From the NCBI GenBank assembly GCA_002427815.1, contig DIZF01000008.1, forward strand, positions 38,668 through 54,217: DNA of 15,550 nt. Reading direction: 5' to 3'. Position 1 is the stretch's first letter; each line of letters starts with the position of its first letter. The notes beneath the pieces were generated by a model. That model saw nothing but the letters and a program-made list of their open reading frames with translations, was not told the DNA's origin and ran no database searches. Of this stretch, positions 1-7,036 are shown one piece after another. Source of the stretch: Ramlibacter tataouinensis (GTDB lineage Bacteria; Pseudomonadota; Gammaproteobacteria; Burkholderiales; Burkholderiaceae_C). The translations under genes were made by a program, and so were the position numbers.

Positions 1-1739
1 CGGACAAGAAATCGGGCCAGGCGCCCAAGGGCCTGCACAAGGGCCTGACCAGCTACGGCGACGCCGGCTTTTCGCTGTTCCTGCGCAAGGCCTTCATCAA
101 GGGCGCGGGCTACACCGACAGCGCGCTGGACCGTCCCATCATCGGCATCGCCAATACCGGCAGCGCCTACAACCCCTGCCACGGCAACGCGCCGCAGCTG
201 GTCGAAGCCATCAAGCGCGGCGTGATGCTGTCCGGCGGCATGCCGATGGAGTTTCCGACCATCTCGGTGCACGAGAGCTTTGCCGCGCCCACCAGCATGT
301 ACCTGCGCAACCTGATGTCGATGGACACGGAAGAAATGATCCGGGCCCAGCCGATGGACGCAGTGGTGCTGATCGGCGGCTGCGACAAGACCGTGCCCGC
401 TCAGCTCATGGGCGCGGCCTCGGCCGGCATCCCGGCGATTCAGCTGGTGACCGGCTCGATGCTGACCGGCTCGCACCGCTCCGAGCGCGTGGGCGCCTGC
501 ACCGATTGCCGCCGCTTCTGGGGCAAGTACCGCGCCGAGGAAATCGACGCGCAGGAAATCGCCGACGTCAACAACCAGCTGGTGGCCAGCGTCGGCACCT
601 GCTCGGTCATGGGCACCGCCAGCACCATGGCCTGCCTGGCCGAAGCCCTCGGCATCATGCTGCCCGGCGGCGCTTCGCCGCCCGCGGTCACGGCCGACCG
701 GATCCGCATCGCCGAGCAGACCGGCGCCACCGCTGTCGCCATGGCCAAGAGCGGCCTGACACCCGACAAGATCCTCACCGGCAAGGCCTTCGAGAACGCG
801 CTGCGCGTGCTGCTGGCGATCGGCGGCTCGACCAACGGCATCGTGCATCTGACGGCAATGGCCGGCCGGCTCGGAATCGAGATCGACCTGGCGCAGCTCG
901 ATGCCATGGGCGCGCAGACGCCGGTGCTGCTGGACCTGAAGCCCTCGGGCCAGCACTACATGGAGGACTTCCACAAGGCAGGGGGCCTGCGCGCCGTGCT
1001 GCGCGAGTTGAAGCCCCTGCTGCACCTGGACGCGTTGACGGTGACCGGCCGCACGCTGGGCGAGGAACTGGAGCTGGCAGGACCCGGCTTCCCGCAGGAC
1101 GTGGTGCGGCCTTTCAACAATCCCATCTATCCGCAGGGCGGCATCGCCGTGCTCAAGGGCAATTTGGCGCCCGGCGGCGCGATCATCAAGCAGTCGGCGG
1201 CGCACGCCGGCCTGATGGAAAGCGAAGGCCGCGCGGTGGTGTTCGAGAACATCGAGGACATGGCGGCGCGCATCGACAGCGACGAGCTCGATGTCAAGGC
1301 CGACGATTTCCTGGTGTTGAAGAACATCGGCCCCAAGGGCGCGCCCGGCATGCCCGAGGCCGGCTATCTGCCGATCCCGATCAAGCTGGCAAGGCAGGGC
1401 GTCAAGGACATGGTGCGCATTTCCGATGGCCGCATGAGCGGCACCGCCGCCGGCACCATCGTCCTGCATGTCACGCCCGAGTCGGCGATCGGCGGCCCGC
1501 TGGCGCAGGTGCGCAATGGCGACCGCATCCGATTGAGCGTCAGCCGGCGCGAGATCAGCCTGCTGGTGAGCGAGGCCGAGCTGGCCGAGCGCACGCGCCA
1601 GAACCCGGTCACCCCGCCCAGCGCCGAACGCGGGTACCGCAAACTGTTTCTGCAGACCGTGACCCAGGCCGACCAGGGCGCGGATTTCGACTTCCTGCGC
1701 CCGCAGACCTTGGTCGAGAAGATTCCGCGCCCGCGTTGA
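1..1739 (+). CDS. IlvD/Edd family dehydratase, probably a sugar-acid dehydratase (5' end outside window)
   Basis: This family removes water from 2,3-dihydroxy acids or aldonates to give 2-keto acids, using an Fe-S cluster and Mg2+ in the cytoplasm. The reading frame is open from base 3, and 578 residues are visible. Only a short N-terminal piece is missing, because family landmarks begin at once (LTSYGD, IGIANTGSAYNPCHGN). The three cluster cysteines are visible: NPCHGN (codon 177-179), GGCDKT (381-383) and GTCSVMGTAST (600-602). The C-terminal domain carries ISDGRMSGTAAGT. The CDKTVPAQLMGA and RMSGTA patterns resemble sugar-acid (arabinonate/xylonate-type) dehydratases more than biosynthetic IlvD; this is judged from memory of the family. 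A Bug receptor starts 55 bases downstream and a LacI regulator follows, a catabolic rather than an amino-acid biosynthetic setting. The exact substrate is unknown. Confidence 0.9.
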   Translation, partial: DKKSGQAPKGLHKGLTSYGDAGFSLFLRKAFIKGAGYTDSALDRPIIGIANTGSAYNPCHGNAPQLVEAIKRGVMLSGGMPMEFPTISVHESFAAPTSMYLRNLMSMDTEEMIRAQPMDAVVLIGGCDKTVPAQLMGAASAGIPAIQLVTGSMLTGSHRSERVGACTDCRRFWGKYRAEEIDAQEIADVNNQLVASVGTCSVMGTASTMACLAEALGIMLPGGASPPAVTADRIRIAEQTGATAVAMAKSGLTPDKILTGKAFENALRVLLAIGGSTNGIVHLTAMAGRLGIEIDLAQLDAMGAQTPVLLDLKPSGQHYMEDFHKAGGLRAVLRELKPLLHLDALTVTGRTLGEELELAGPGFPQDVVRPFNNPIYPQGGIAVLKGNLAPGGAIIKQSAAHAGLMESEGRAVVFENIEDMAARIDSDELDVKADDFLVLKNIGPKGAPGMPEAGYLPIPIKLARQGVKDMVRISDGRMSGTAAGTIVLHVTPESAIGGPLAQVRNGDRIRLSVSRREISLLVSEAELAERTRQNPVTPPSAERGYRKLFLQTVTQADQGADFDFLRPQTLVEKIPRPR

Positions 1740-1794
1740 CCCCAGGCGGCCCGCCATCTCCGGTCATTCCATCAACAACAGAGAGCGAGACCCC

Positions 1795-2799
1795 ATGTCC
1801 ATTCCCTTCCTCTTCCCGTCGCGCCGTGCCGCATTGCACCTTGGCCTGCTGGCGCTGGTCGCCGGCCTTTGCGCATTACCCGGCCTGGCCGCAGCCGCCT
1901 ACCCCGAGAAGCCGATCCGGCTGATCGTTCCGTACCCGCCCGGCGGCGCCACCGACGTGATCGGTCGGGTGATGGCCCAGAAGCTCAGCGGCGTGCTGGG
2001 CCAGACCGTCATCGTCGACAACCGCGGCGGCGCCGGCGGCAACATCGGCGCCGATGCGGTGGCCAAGGCGGCGCCTGACGGCTACACCCTCCTCATGGGC
2101 GCGGTCACCTCGCACTCCATCATGTCGACCCTGGAGAAGGCGACCATCCACTACAACTTCGAGAAGGACCTGGTGCCGATTTCCATCGTCGGCTCGGTGC
2201 CGCTGGTGTTCGTGGTCCACCCTTCGGTTCCGGTCAAGACCTTGAAGGAGCTGATCGCGTATGCCAAGTCCAAGCCGGGCGAGCTGAGCTTCGCCTCTTC
2301 CGGTGCCGGCGCGCCGCAGCGCCTCGCAGCCGAGATGTTCATGCGCCAGGCCGGGGTTCAGATGATCCATGTCCCGTACAAGGGAAGCGGCCCGGCGATG
2401 ACCGACCTGATGGGCGGCCAGGTGCTGACCATGGTCGAGACGGTTCCCGCGGCACTGCCTCATATCCGCGCCGGCAAGATCCGCCCGCTGGCGGTGACCA
2501 CCGCGCAGCGCATTTCGATGCTGCCGGAAGTGCCCACCGCCGCCGAGGCCGGCCTGCCGGGCTTCGAAGTGAGCTCGCTGTTCGGCATCCTGGCGCCCGC
2601 CGGTACGCCCAAGGAAATCATCGTCCGTCTCAACAGCGAGATCACCAAGCTGCTGGCGCTGCCCGAGGTGAAGGAGCAACTGCTGGCGCAGGGTGCCTTC
2701 GCTGTCACCACCACGCCCGAGCAGGCCGCTGCGCGCGTCCGCCAGGAAGTGACGATGTGGGCCAAGGTGATCAAGGAAGCGGACGTCAGGCCGGACTGA
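1795..2799 (+). CDS. Bug/TctC-family periplasmic solute-binding protein
   Basis: This is a receptor of the tripartite tricarboxylate transporter family, which binds carboxylates in the periplasm. It has 334 residues, the usual length. Residues 1 to about 34 form a signal peptide: basic start (PSRRAALH), hydrophobic core (LGLLALVAGLCALPGL), and Ala-rich cleavage region before AYPEKP. The mature protein opens with the family signature YPEKPIRLIVPYPPGGATD, then VIVDNRGGAGGNIG and APDGYTLLMG, and later VPYKGSGPAMTDLMGGQV. The SRR in the leader is only weakly Tat-like, so Sec export is the simpler reading. It lies 55 bases after the dehydratase and 52 bases before the LacI regulator, so it probably captures the substrate of the dehydratase (inference). 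No TctA or TctB membrane subunit is present in the window. A purine-rich GAGAGCGAG lies just upstream of the ATG. Confidence 0.93.
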   Translation: MSIPFLFPSRRAALHLGLLALVAGLCALPGLAAAAYPEKPIRLIVPYPPGGATDVIGRVMAQKLSGVLGQTVIVDNRGGAGGNIGADAVAKAAPDGYTLLMGAVTSHSIMSTLEKATIHYNFEKDLVPISIVGSVPLVFVVHPSVPVKTLKELIAYAKSKPGELSFASSGAGAPQRLAAEMFMRQAGVQMIHVPYKGSGPAMTDLMGGQVLTMVETVPAALPHIRAGKIRPLAVTTAQRISMLPEVPTAAEAGLPGFEVSSLFGILAPAGTPKEIIVRLNSEITKLLALPEVKEQLLAQGAFAVTTTPEQAAARVRQEVTMWAKVIKEADVRPD

Positions 2800-2851
2800 T
2801 CCTTTTGCGCCCAGTGCGCCGCAAGATGATCGACAAAGGAGCATTGCGGCT

Positions 2852-3895
2852 ATGAGCCGCCCGGCCGCCGCAACCAGGAGTGTCACGATCCGTGACGTGG
2901 CGGCGCGGGCGCGGGCTTCGGCGGGGACCGTGTCCCGCGTTCTCAATGGCGCGCCCAGCGTCAAGGACGCGGTGCGCCGACGGGTCGAGGCGGCCATCCA
3001 TGAACTGCAATATGTGCCCAATGCCCAGGCGCGCGCGCTGTCGTCGAAGGCTTTCCACACCATTGCCGCGGTCATCCCGACCATCCGCAACCTCAACTTC
3101 GTGATCTTCGTGCGCGCGCTGCAGGAAGCGCTGGCCCGGGACGGCTATACCCTGCTGTTCTCGTCCCATGAGTTCGACATGGGCCTCGAGCTCGATGAGG
3201 TGCGGGCCTTTCTGGCCCGTGGGCTGGATGGGGTGGTGCTGGTCGGCCAGGAGCACCTTCCGCAGCTGTATGCGGCGCTGGCGCAAAGGCATTGCCCCTA
3301 TGTGACGACCTGGACCCTGCCGCGCGAACAGGAATCGGACTGCGTGGGCGTGGACAATTTCGACGCGGCCGCGCGGCTGACCCGCTACCTGCTGGATCTC
3401 GGCCACCGTGAATTTTCCGTGGTCGCCAGCCTGGCGCCGACCAACGACAGAAACGCCTTGCGGCTGCAAGGCGTGAAAGCCGAACTGGCTCGGGCTGGGA
3501 TCGAGTTGGCGGACGACCGTATCCTGGAGGGCGCCGGCTCGATCGAAGAGGGCAAGAGCGCGATCCGGCAACTTGCCGCATGGCAACGCAGGCCGACGGC
3601 TGTGATCTGCGTCAATGACTTTCTGGCTTTCGGCGCCCTGCTGGAATGCGAAGCCCTCGGCATCGAGGTTCCCGGGGAGCTGTCGATCGCGGGTTTCGGC
3701 GACATCCAGTTCGCGTCCGACACCCGGCCGCCCCTCACCACGGTGCGCATGCCGGCCGCCGACATCGGTCGCTTCGCGGCTGAGAGCCTGTTGCGGGCGA
3801 TCGCCCGGAGCACGGGCGCGGCGCACGCCCCGTCGGTGCTCAAGCTCGAGGCGCCGCTGATCGTGCGCGGCAGCACCGGCCGGGCCAGGCCTTGA
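2852..3895 (+). CDS. LacI-family transcriptional regulator
   Basis: This is a sugar- or sugar-acid-responsive DNA-binding repressor of 347 residues. Residues 11-32 (VTIRDVAARARASAGTVSRVLNG) are the LacI helix-turn-helix, and residues 53-65 (YVPNAQARALSSK) match the hinge helix. The remainder is a periplasmic-binding-protein-like effector domain, with the late-domain pattern AVICVNDFLAFGALLE followed by IAGFGDIQFAS and PPLTTVRMP. The ATG start is supported by AAAGGAG at 2835-2841, ten bases upstream. Its position at the end of the dehydratase-Bug cluster suggests that it controls that cluster, probably from an operator upstream of the window. No clear LacI-type central-CG operator was found in the short gaps inside the window. 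It is followed by two stem-loops. The effector is not known. Confidence 0.95.
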   Translation: MSRPAAATRSVTIRDVAARARASAGTVSRVLNGAPSVKDAVRRRVEAAIHELQYVPNAQARALSSKAFHTIAAVIPTIRNLNFVIFVRALQEALARDGYTLLFSSHEFDMGLELDEVRAFLARGLDGVVLVGQEHLPQLYAALAQRHCPYVTTWTLPREQESDCVGVDNFDAAARLTRYLLDLGHREFSVVASLAPTNDRNALRLQGVKAELARAGIELADDRILEGAGSIEEGKSAIRQLAAWQRRPTAVICVNDFLAFGALLECEALGIEVPGELSIAGFGDIQFASDTRPPLTTVRMPAADIGRFAAESLLRAIARSTGAAHAPSVLKLEAPLIVRGSTGRARP

Positions 3896-4201
3896 GAAGC
3901 CGTGTGTCGGTATCAACGGCCCCCGTGCTGCTTGGACGGGGACCTGCGCTCCGGGAGCGCACATTCGACGGGTGACCCGGGGCAATGACTTCAGCTGCAC
4001 TTCCGCAAAGCGGCCAGTGATCCGTCGCAGTTTGGCTGAAAGCAAACGCGACGCCCGTTCAGCATTCGTTCATGAACAAACGATCACACTGTCTGCATGT
4101 TCCTTCACCCGTGGCAACGCGCGCGACACACCTGGGTCAACCCGACTCCTGTGTGCCCCGTTTCATCAACAAGCACCAAGCCTTCTCTTCAGGAGTAATC
4201 A
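3896..4201. other. Intergenic region between the lacI-type gene and the cytochrome gene
   Basis: These 306 bases hold no convincing gene. The left part carries two adjacent stem-loops (3921-3941 and 3945-3961). A perfect 10-base palindrome, GTTCATGAAC, lies at 4068-4077 and could be an operator for the cytochrome gene, but its owner is unknown. The right end carries AGGAG at 4191-4195, six bases before the cytochrome ATG. No good -35/-10 pair was recognised. Confidence 0.6.
3921..3961 (+). terminator. Tandem stem-loops after the LacI-family gene (possible terminator)
   Basis: Two inverted repeats follow the stop codon by 25 bases. The first is CCCCGT (3921-3926) paired with ACGGGG (3936-3941). 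The second is a perfect 17-base dyad, TGCGCTCC-G-GGAGCGCA (3945-3961). Neither is followed by a T tract, so they may act as RNA 3'-end stabilisers or protein-binding dyads instead of intrinsic terminators. Confidence 0.4.
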
Positions 4202-4528
4202 ATGAAAACCGTCTCCCTCCTCGCCGCCCTTGCGATGTTCGCCTTCTCGATGACCGCCAGCGCCGCGGCTGATGCCGATGCCGCCACGAAGGCGATGAAG
4301 GACAACGGCTGTACCAAATGCCACTCGGTCGACAAGGCCAAGAAAGGCCCGGCCTTCAAAAAGGTCGCCGCCGACATGAAGGGCAAGGCCGATGCCGAAG
4401 CCAAACTGACGACTTTCCTCACCACCGGTCCCATGGTCAAGATGGAAGACGGGACTCAGGAAGAGCACAAGGCCCTCAAGGATCCGGCCGTGGTCAAGAA
4501 CCTGGTGCAGTTCATCCTTGCGCAGTAA
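4202..4528 (+). CDS. Small class I cytochrome c, periplasmic
   Basis: This is a periplasmic electron carrier of 108 residues. Residues 1 to about 22 form a Sec signal peptide (MKTVSLLAALAMFAFSMTAS, then Ala-rich). The single haem site is C37-T-K-C40-H41. Met78 and Met81 (GPMVKMEDG) are the candidate sixth ligands, and the last residues (VVKNLVQFILAQ) form the usual C-terminal helix. The mature protein is Lys-rich and about 86 residues long, in the c551/c552 size range. The segment after the Met ligands (EDGTQEEHKALKDP) does not match the common MPPNP loop, so it is probably a divergent subgroup. AGGAG at 4191-4195 supports the ATG. It stands alone, with a hairpin on each side and no oxidoreductase next to it, so its partner is unknown. 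Confidence 0.92.
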   Translation: MKTVSLLAALAMFAFSMTASAAADADAATKAMKDNGCTKCHSVDKAKKGPAFKKVAADMKGKADAEAKLTTFLTTGPMVKMEDGTQEEHKALKDPAVVKNLVQFILAQ

Positions 4529-5031
4529 GCGCCCCTGACTGTGGCCGCCGGCGGTTTGCGCCGGCGCTCGGCCAAACCCTCCCAAGCTGTCCGCCGCTGG
4601 CCGAAAGCGAGGGCATGACACCAGCGTGGGGCCGCCCAGTTGGCGCTATCCAGGGCTGCCTTCGACCCGTCGCGGGCCGTCGCCTCTGACCTATCGTGCG
4701 CCCGCTTCGCAGCGGTTGCCGTCATTCAGCTTCGTTCAGCCGCCGGCGAGTCTCGGCCATGACCGGAAGCACCCGAACGGTCGGTTTGGAACTTCGAAAT
4801 TCGGGTTTTCACCGCGCACACTGATGACGCGCGGCCGGTTTCGCCGATCAGGTTCCACGCACGACCAGCAGTGCATCCAGCGGACTGACCGCGCCGCCGC
4901 AGCAATCCCGCGCTCATGCGTCTAGAAAGCGCCCTTGTTGATTTGACCCGCCAAGAGCGATAGTTCGTGATCGGGGTCAACTGCCTCCGCGGCGGGCAAT
5001 GCGAGAGCGACCCTGCTGCAGCCAGAGTACG
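4529..5031. other. About 500-base region without a supported gene
   Basis: Apart from the hairpin at 4542-4574, no gene is supported. Open frames on both strands (about 85-100 codons) are Arg/Ser/Pro-rich, lack ribosome binding sites and show no family resemblance. A loose inverted repeat, TTGACCC (4943-4949) and GGGTCAA (4974-4980), lies past the 3' end of the Bug gene at 5032, but its 24-base loop makes it a poor terminator. The base composition is more even than in the coding blocks. The region could be a decayed remnant at the junction of two gene blocks. Confidence 0.5.
4542..4574 (+). terminator. Strong hairpin downstream of the cytochrome c gene
   Basis: Thirteen bases after the TAA stop there is an inverted repeat. 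GCCGGCG (4547-4553) pairs with CGCCGGC (4559-4565) around a GTTTG loop. It is extended by TGGCC (4542-4546) pairing with GGCCA (4570-4574), with a four-base bulge on the 3' side. The stem is very GC-rich but no T tract follows. It is probably a terminator or 3'-stabilising structure. Confidence 0.5.
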
Positions 5032-6012
5032 TCAGTCGATTTTCGCTCCAGAGGTCTTCACCACCTTCTGCCACTTCGCGATGTCCGCGCGAATGAACGC
5101 GTCGAATTCCTCAGGTGAAGAGGGAGCCGCATCGATGCTTTGCGCCAGCAGCAGCGACTTGATTTCTGGCTCAGACAGCACTTTCCTGATATCGCTGTTC
5201 AGCCGCTCAATGATCGCGCGCGGCGTGCCACCGGGCGCCACCACGCCATACCAGGTGGTCGCCGAGTATCCCGGAATCCCTGCTTCATCGACCGTCGGCA
5301 CATCCGGCGTGAGGCTGGAACGAGCGGCGCCCGTGACGGCAAGGACGCGAACCTTGTTCGCCTTGACGTGCGGAAGCAGCGTGCCGATGCTGCTGATCAT
5401 GACCTGGACACGTCCGGACAGCAACTCGGGAATGGCGGGCGCGGCGCCTTTGAACGGAATGCGGACGATGCTGACACCCGCCATCTGGTTCAGCATCTCC
5501 GTGGCGAGTTGCGTCGGGCTCGACGTCGAGGCGTAATTGAGTTTTCCCGGATTGGCCTTTGCATAGTCGATGAACTCCTTCAGGCTGTGAACCGGGACCG
5601 ATGGATGCACGACAACGAAATTCGATGCCTCGCCCACGAAGCTGATCGGAATGAAGTCCCTCAGCGGGTCAAACGGCACCTTGCCGTAGAGACTCGGGTT
5701 GATCGACAGCCCACTCTGCGCGAGAAGCAGCGTGTACCCGTCCGGCGCCGCACGTGCAACGACGTCCATCGCGATATTCGCATCGGCGCCTGGACGGTTT
5801 TCGACCACCACCGGCTCGCCAAGGTAGCTTGCCAGGCGCCGGCCGAGCGCCCGCGCAATGACGTCAGCGGGCCCACCGGCTGCAAACCCGACGACCATGC
5901 GCACAGGCTTCGAAGGATAGGCCTGTCCCAGCGCCGTCATAGGCAACGATGTGATGGCCACAAGTAGCAGAACCATCATCGAATGGCACATTGATTGGAA
6001 TCGCTTGTTCAT
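5032..6012 (-). CDS. Bug/TctC-family periplasmic solute-binding protein (second)
   Basis: This is a periplasmic carboxylate receptor of 326 residues. The ATG at 6012 is chosen over a possible extension to 6114. An AAAGGAG lies seven bases upstream (6020-6026), and the protein then opens with a proper signal peptide: MNKRFQ, hydrophobic MMVLLLVAITSLPMT, and cleavage near ALG-QAYPSKP. The mature protein has the family signature YPSKPVRMVVGFAAGGPADV, then VVVENRPGADANIAM, APDGYTLLLAQSG, and IPFKGAAPAIPELLSGRVQ. It is the last gene of the five-gene minus-strand cluster, 98 bases after the SDR gene. It therefore probably binds the acid that the cluster degrades (inference). No TctA/TctB membrane genes are nearby. 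It is clearly a different paralogue from the receptor at 1795. Confidence 0.94.
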   Translation of the reverse strand: MNKRFQSMCHSMMVLLLVAITSLPMTALGQAYPSKPVRMVVGFAAGGPADVIARALGRRLASYLGEPVVVENRPGADANIAMDVVARAAPDGYTLLLAQSGLSINPSLYGKVPFDPLRDFIPISFVGEASNFVVVHPSVPVHSLKEFIDYAKANPGKLNYASTSSPTQLATEMLNQMAGVSIVRIPFKGAAPAIPELLSGRVQVMISSIGTLLPHVKANKVRVLAVTGAARSSLTPDVPTVDEAGIPGYSATTWYGVVAPGGTPRAIIERLNSDIRKVLSEPEIKSLLLAQSIDAAPSSPEEFDAFIRADIAKWQKVVKTSGAKID

Positions 6013-6019
6013 CACATGT

Positions 6020-6026
6020 CTCCTTT
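6020..6026 (-). promoter_or_regulatory. Ribosome binding site fixing the start of the second Bug gene
   Basis: AAAGGAG on the minus strand lies seven bases before the ATG at 6012. It selects this start over the upstream in-frame ATG at 6114, which would add 34 residues ahead of the signal peptide and overlap the SDR stop. Confidence 0.8.
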
Positions 6027-6110
6027 TGACCACGCGGTGGTCGTTAATCAATCCAGGAACCTCTGCACAATTTCGAAACACCAGGAGCGGCCGTCGTAAT
6101 CCGCAGCCAA

Positions 6111-6890
6111 TCACGGCATGAACACCCCCCCCGTGACGTCGATCACGCCGCCGGTGATGAATTCCGCAGCGTCGGAAACCAGAAATGCAACCGTCGATGC
6201 GACGTCCTGGGGAGAGCCCAACCTGCCGACCGGCGTTCGCGCAATGTAGATCTTGTCTATTTCAGTCGCATTCCCAAAACTGGCGGACATGTCTGTCGAA
6301 ATGCGACCTGGCGCCACACAGTTCACAGTGATGCCGAAACGGCCGACCTCGGCCGCAAGCACCCTCGAAAACCCGATCATTCCGGCCTTGGAGGCGGCGT
6401 AATGCGCGCTGCCAAACCCGGTGTTCATGCGCCCGGCGATCGAGCCGATATTGACGATGCGTCCCCATTGCCCCCGCTTCATCAACGCCAGCCCAGCACG
6501 GCACACCAGGAATACCCCTGTCAGATTGACCGAAAGAGTCCGCGTCCAGTGCTCAAGTGGCGTCGCTTCGACGGTGGGCTTGGCCCCATTGACACGCGGC
6601 GAAATGCCCGCGTTGTTCACCACGATATCCAAGCGCCCGAAGCGCCGTTCGATCTCTGCGATTAGGCTCGCCACGCTTTGCTCGTCGGATACGTCCGCCG
6701 CGAGGGCGACCACCTGCGCGCCGCTCCCGGCAAGCTGGCCTGCCGCGTCCTGTGCCGCCTTCTGCGCAGATCCGTTGACGACCACGATGTGGCCATCGGC
6801 TGCGAGTTGCGCCGCGATCGCTCGGCCGATGCCGCGAGAGCCGCCGGTCACGAGGGCCACGCGGCCGCTGGGCTGAATCGATTCATGCAT
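6111..6890 (-). CDS. SDR-family NAD(P)-dependent oxidoreductase (FabG-like)
   Basis: This is a classical short-chain dehydrogenase of 259 residues, predicted to interconvert an alcohol and a ketone on a small or CoA-bound substrate in the cytoplasm. The motifs are complete: cofactor glycine motif TGGSRGIG (15-22), D66 for the adenine ring, NNAG (92-95), N122 in SVNLTG, catalytic S150 in NIGS, Y164 and K168 in YAASK, and the PG pair at 194-195. No acidic residue ends the second strand (VVVNGS), which leans towards NADP(H). In the cluster it could act as the 3-hydroxyacyl-CoA dehydrogenase of a beta-oxidation-like sequence (inference). It starts 146 bases after the CoA-transferase stop. The Shine-Dalgarno is weak (AGGAAGACAGG further upstream than ideal). 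Many SDRs look like FabG, so the substrate cannot be assigned. Confidence 0.94.
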   Translation of the reverse strand: MHESIQPSGRVALVTGGSRGIGRAIAAQLAADGHIVVVNGSAQKAAQDAAGQLAGSGAQVVALAADVSDEQSVASLIAEIERRFGRLDIVVNNAGISPRVNGAKPTVEATPLEHWTRTLSVNLTGVFLVCRAGLALMKRGQWGRIVNIGSIAGRMNTGFGSAHYAASKAGMIGFSRVLAAEVGRFGITVNCVAPGRISTDMSASFGNATEIDKIYIARTPVGRLGSPQDVASTVAFLVSDAAEFITGGVIDVTGGVFMP

Positions 6891-7022
6891 AGTCTGTTGC
6901 CTGTCTTCCTGCAGATACGGACGTCGCGCGCCCGGCTCATTCCATCCGCGTGCCTAGCGCCCTGATGATCGGTATTCAGTTGGCATGACATCCCGCTCCG
7001 GGGGAGGCATACGCATATTCGG

Positions 7023-7035
7023 GTTCTCCGAGAAC
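7023..7035. repeat. 13-base dyad GTTCT-CCG-AGAAC after the CoA-transferase gene
   Basis: GTTCT (7023-7027) pairs with AGAAC (7031-7035) around CCG. It begins one base past the CoA-transferase stop, in the 146-base gap before the SDR gene. With no T tract it is a weak terminator candidate; it may be an mRNA processing or stabilising hairpin. Confidence 0.3.
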
Positions 7036-7036
7036 G

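Noticed and set aside
506..1924. A 472-codon plus-strand open frame
   Set aside because: Arg/Gly/His/Pro-rich shadow of the dehydratase in another frame; no family motif and it runs through two real genes.
1876..3096. A 406-codon minus-strand open frame opposite the Bug and LacI genes
   Set aside because: High-GC antisense shadow: His/Arg/Gly-rich composition, no motif, no ribosome binding site.
2786..4045. A 419-codon minus-strand open frame opposite the LacI gene
   Set aside because: Same reason; the plus-strand LacI reading has a full HTH, hinge and effector domain.
3972..4205. A 77-codon plus-strand frame before the cytochrome gene
   Set aside because: No family resemblance or Shine-Dalgarno; it ends at the cytochrome start codon, whose own RBS is strong.
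4943..4980. TTGACCC/GGGTCAA inverted repeat as terminator of the Bug-ended cluster
   Set aside because: The 24-base loop and lack of a T tract make it a poor terminator; kept only as a remark.
5140..5967. A 275-codon plus-strand frame opposite the second Bug gene
   Set aside because: Arg/His/Asp-rich shadow; the minus-strand Bug reading is unambiguous.
6013..6114. Upstream extension of the second Bug gene to ATG 6114
   Set aside because: It would place 34 non-signal residues ahead of the signal peptide and ignore the strong AAAGGAG before ATG 6012.
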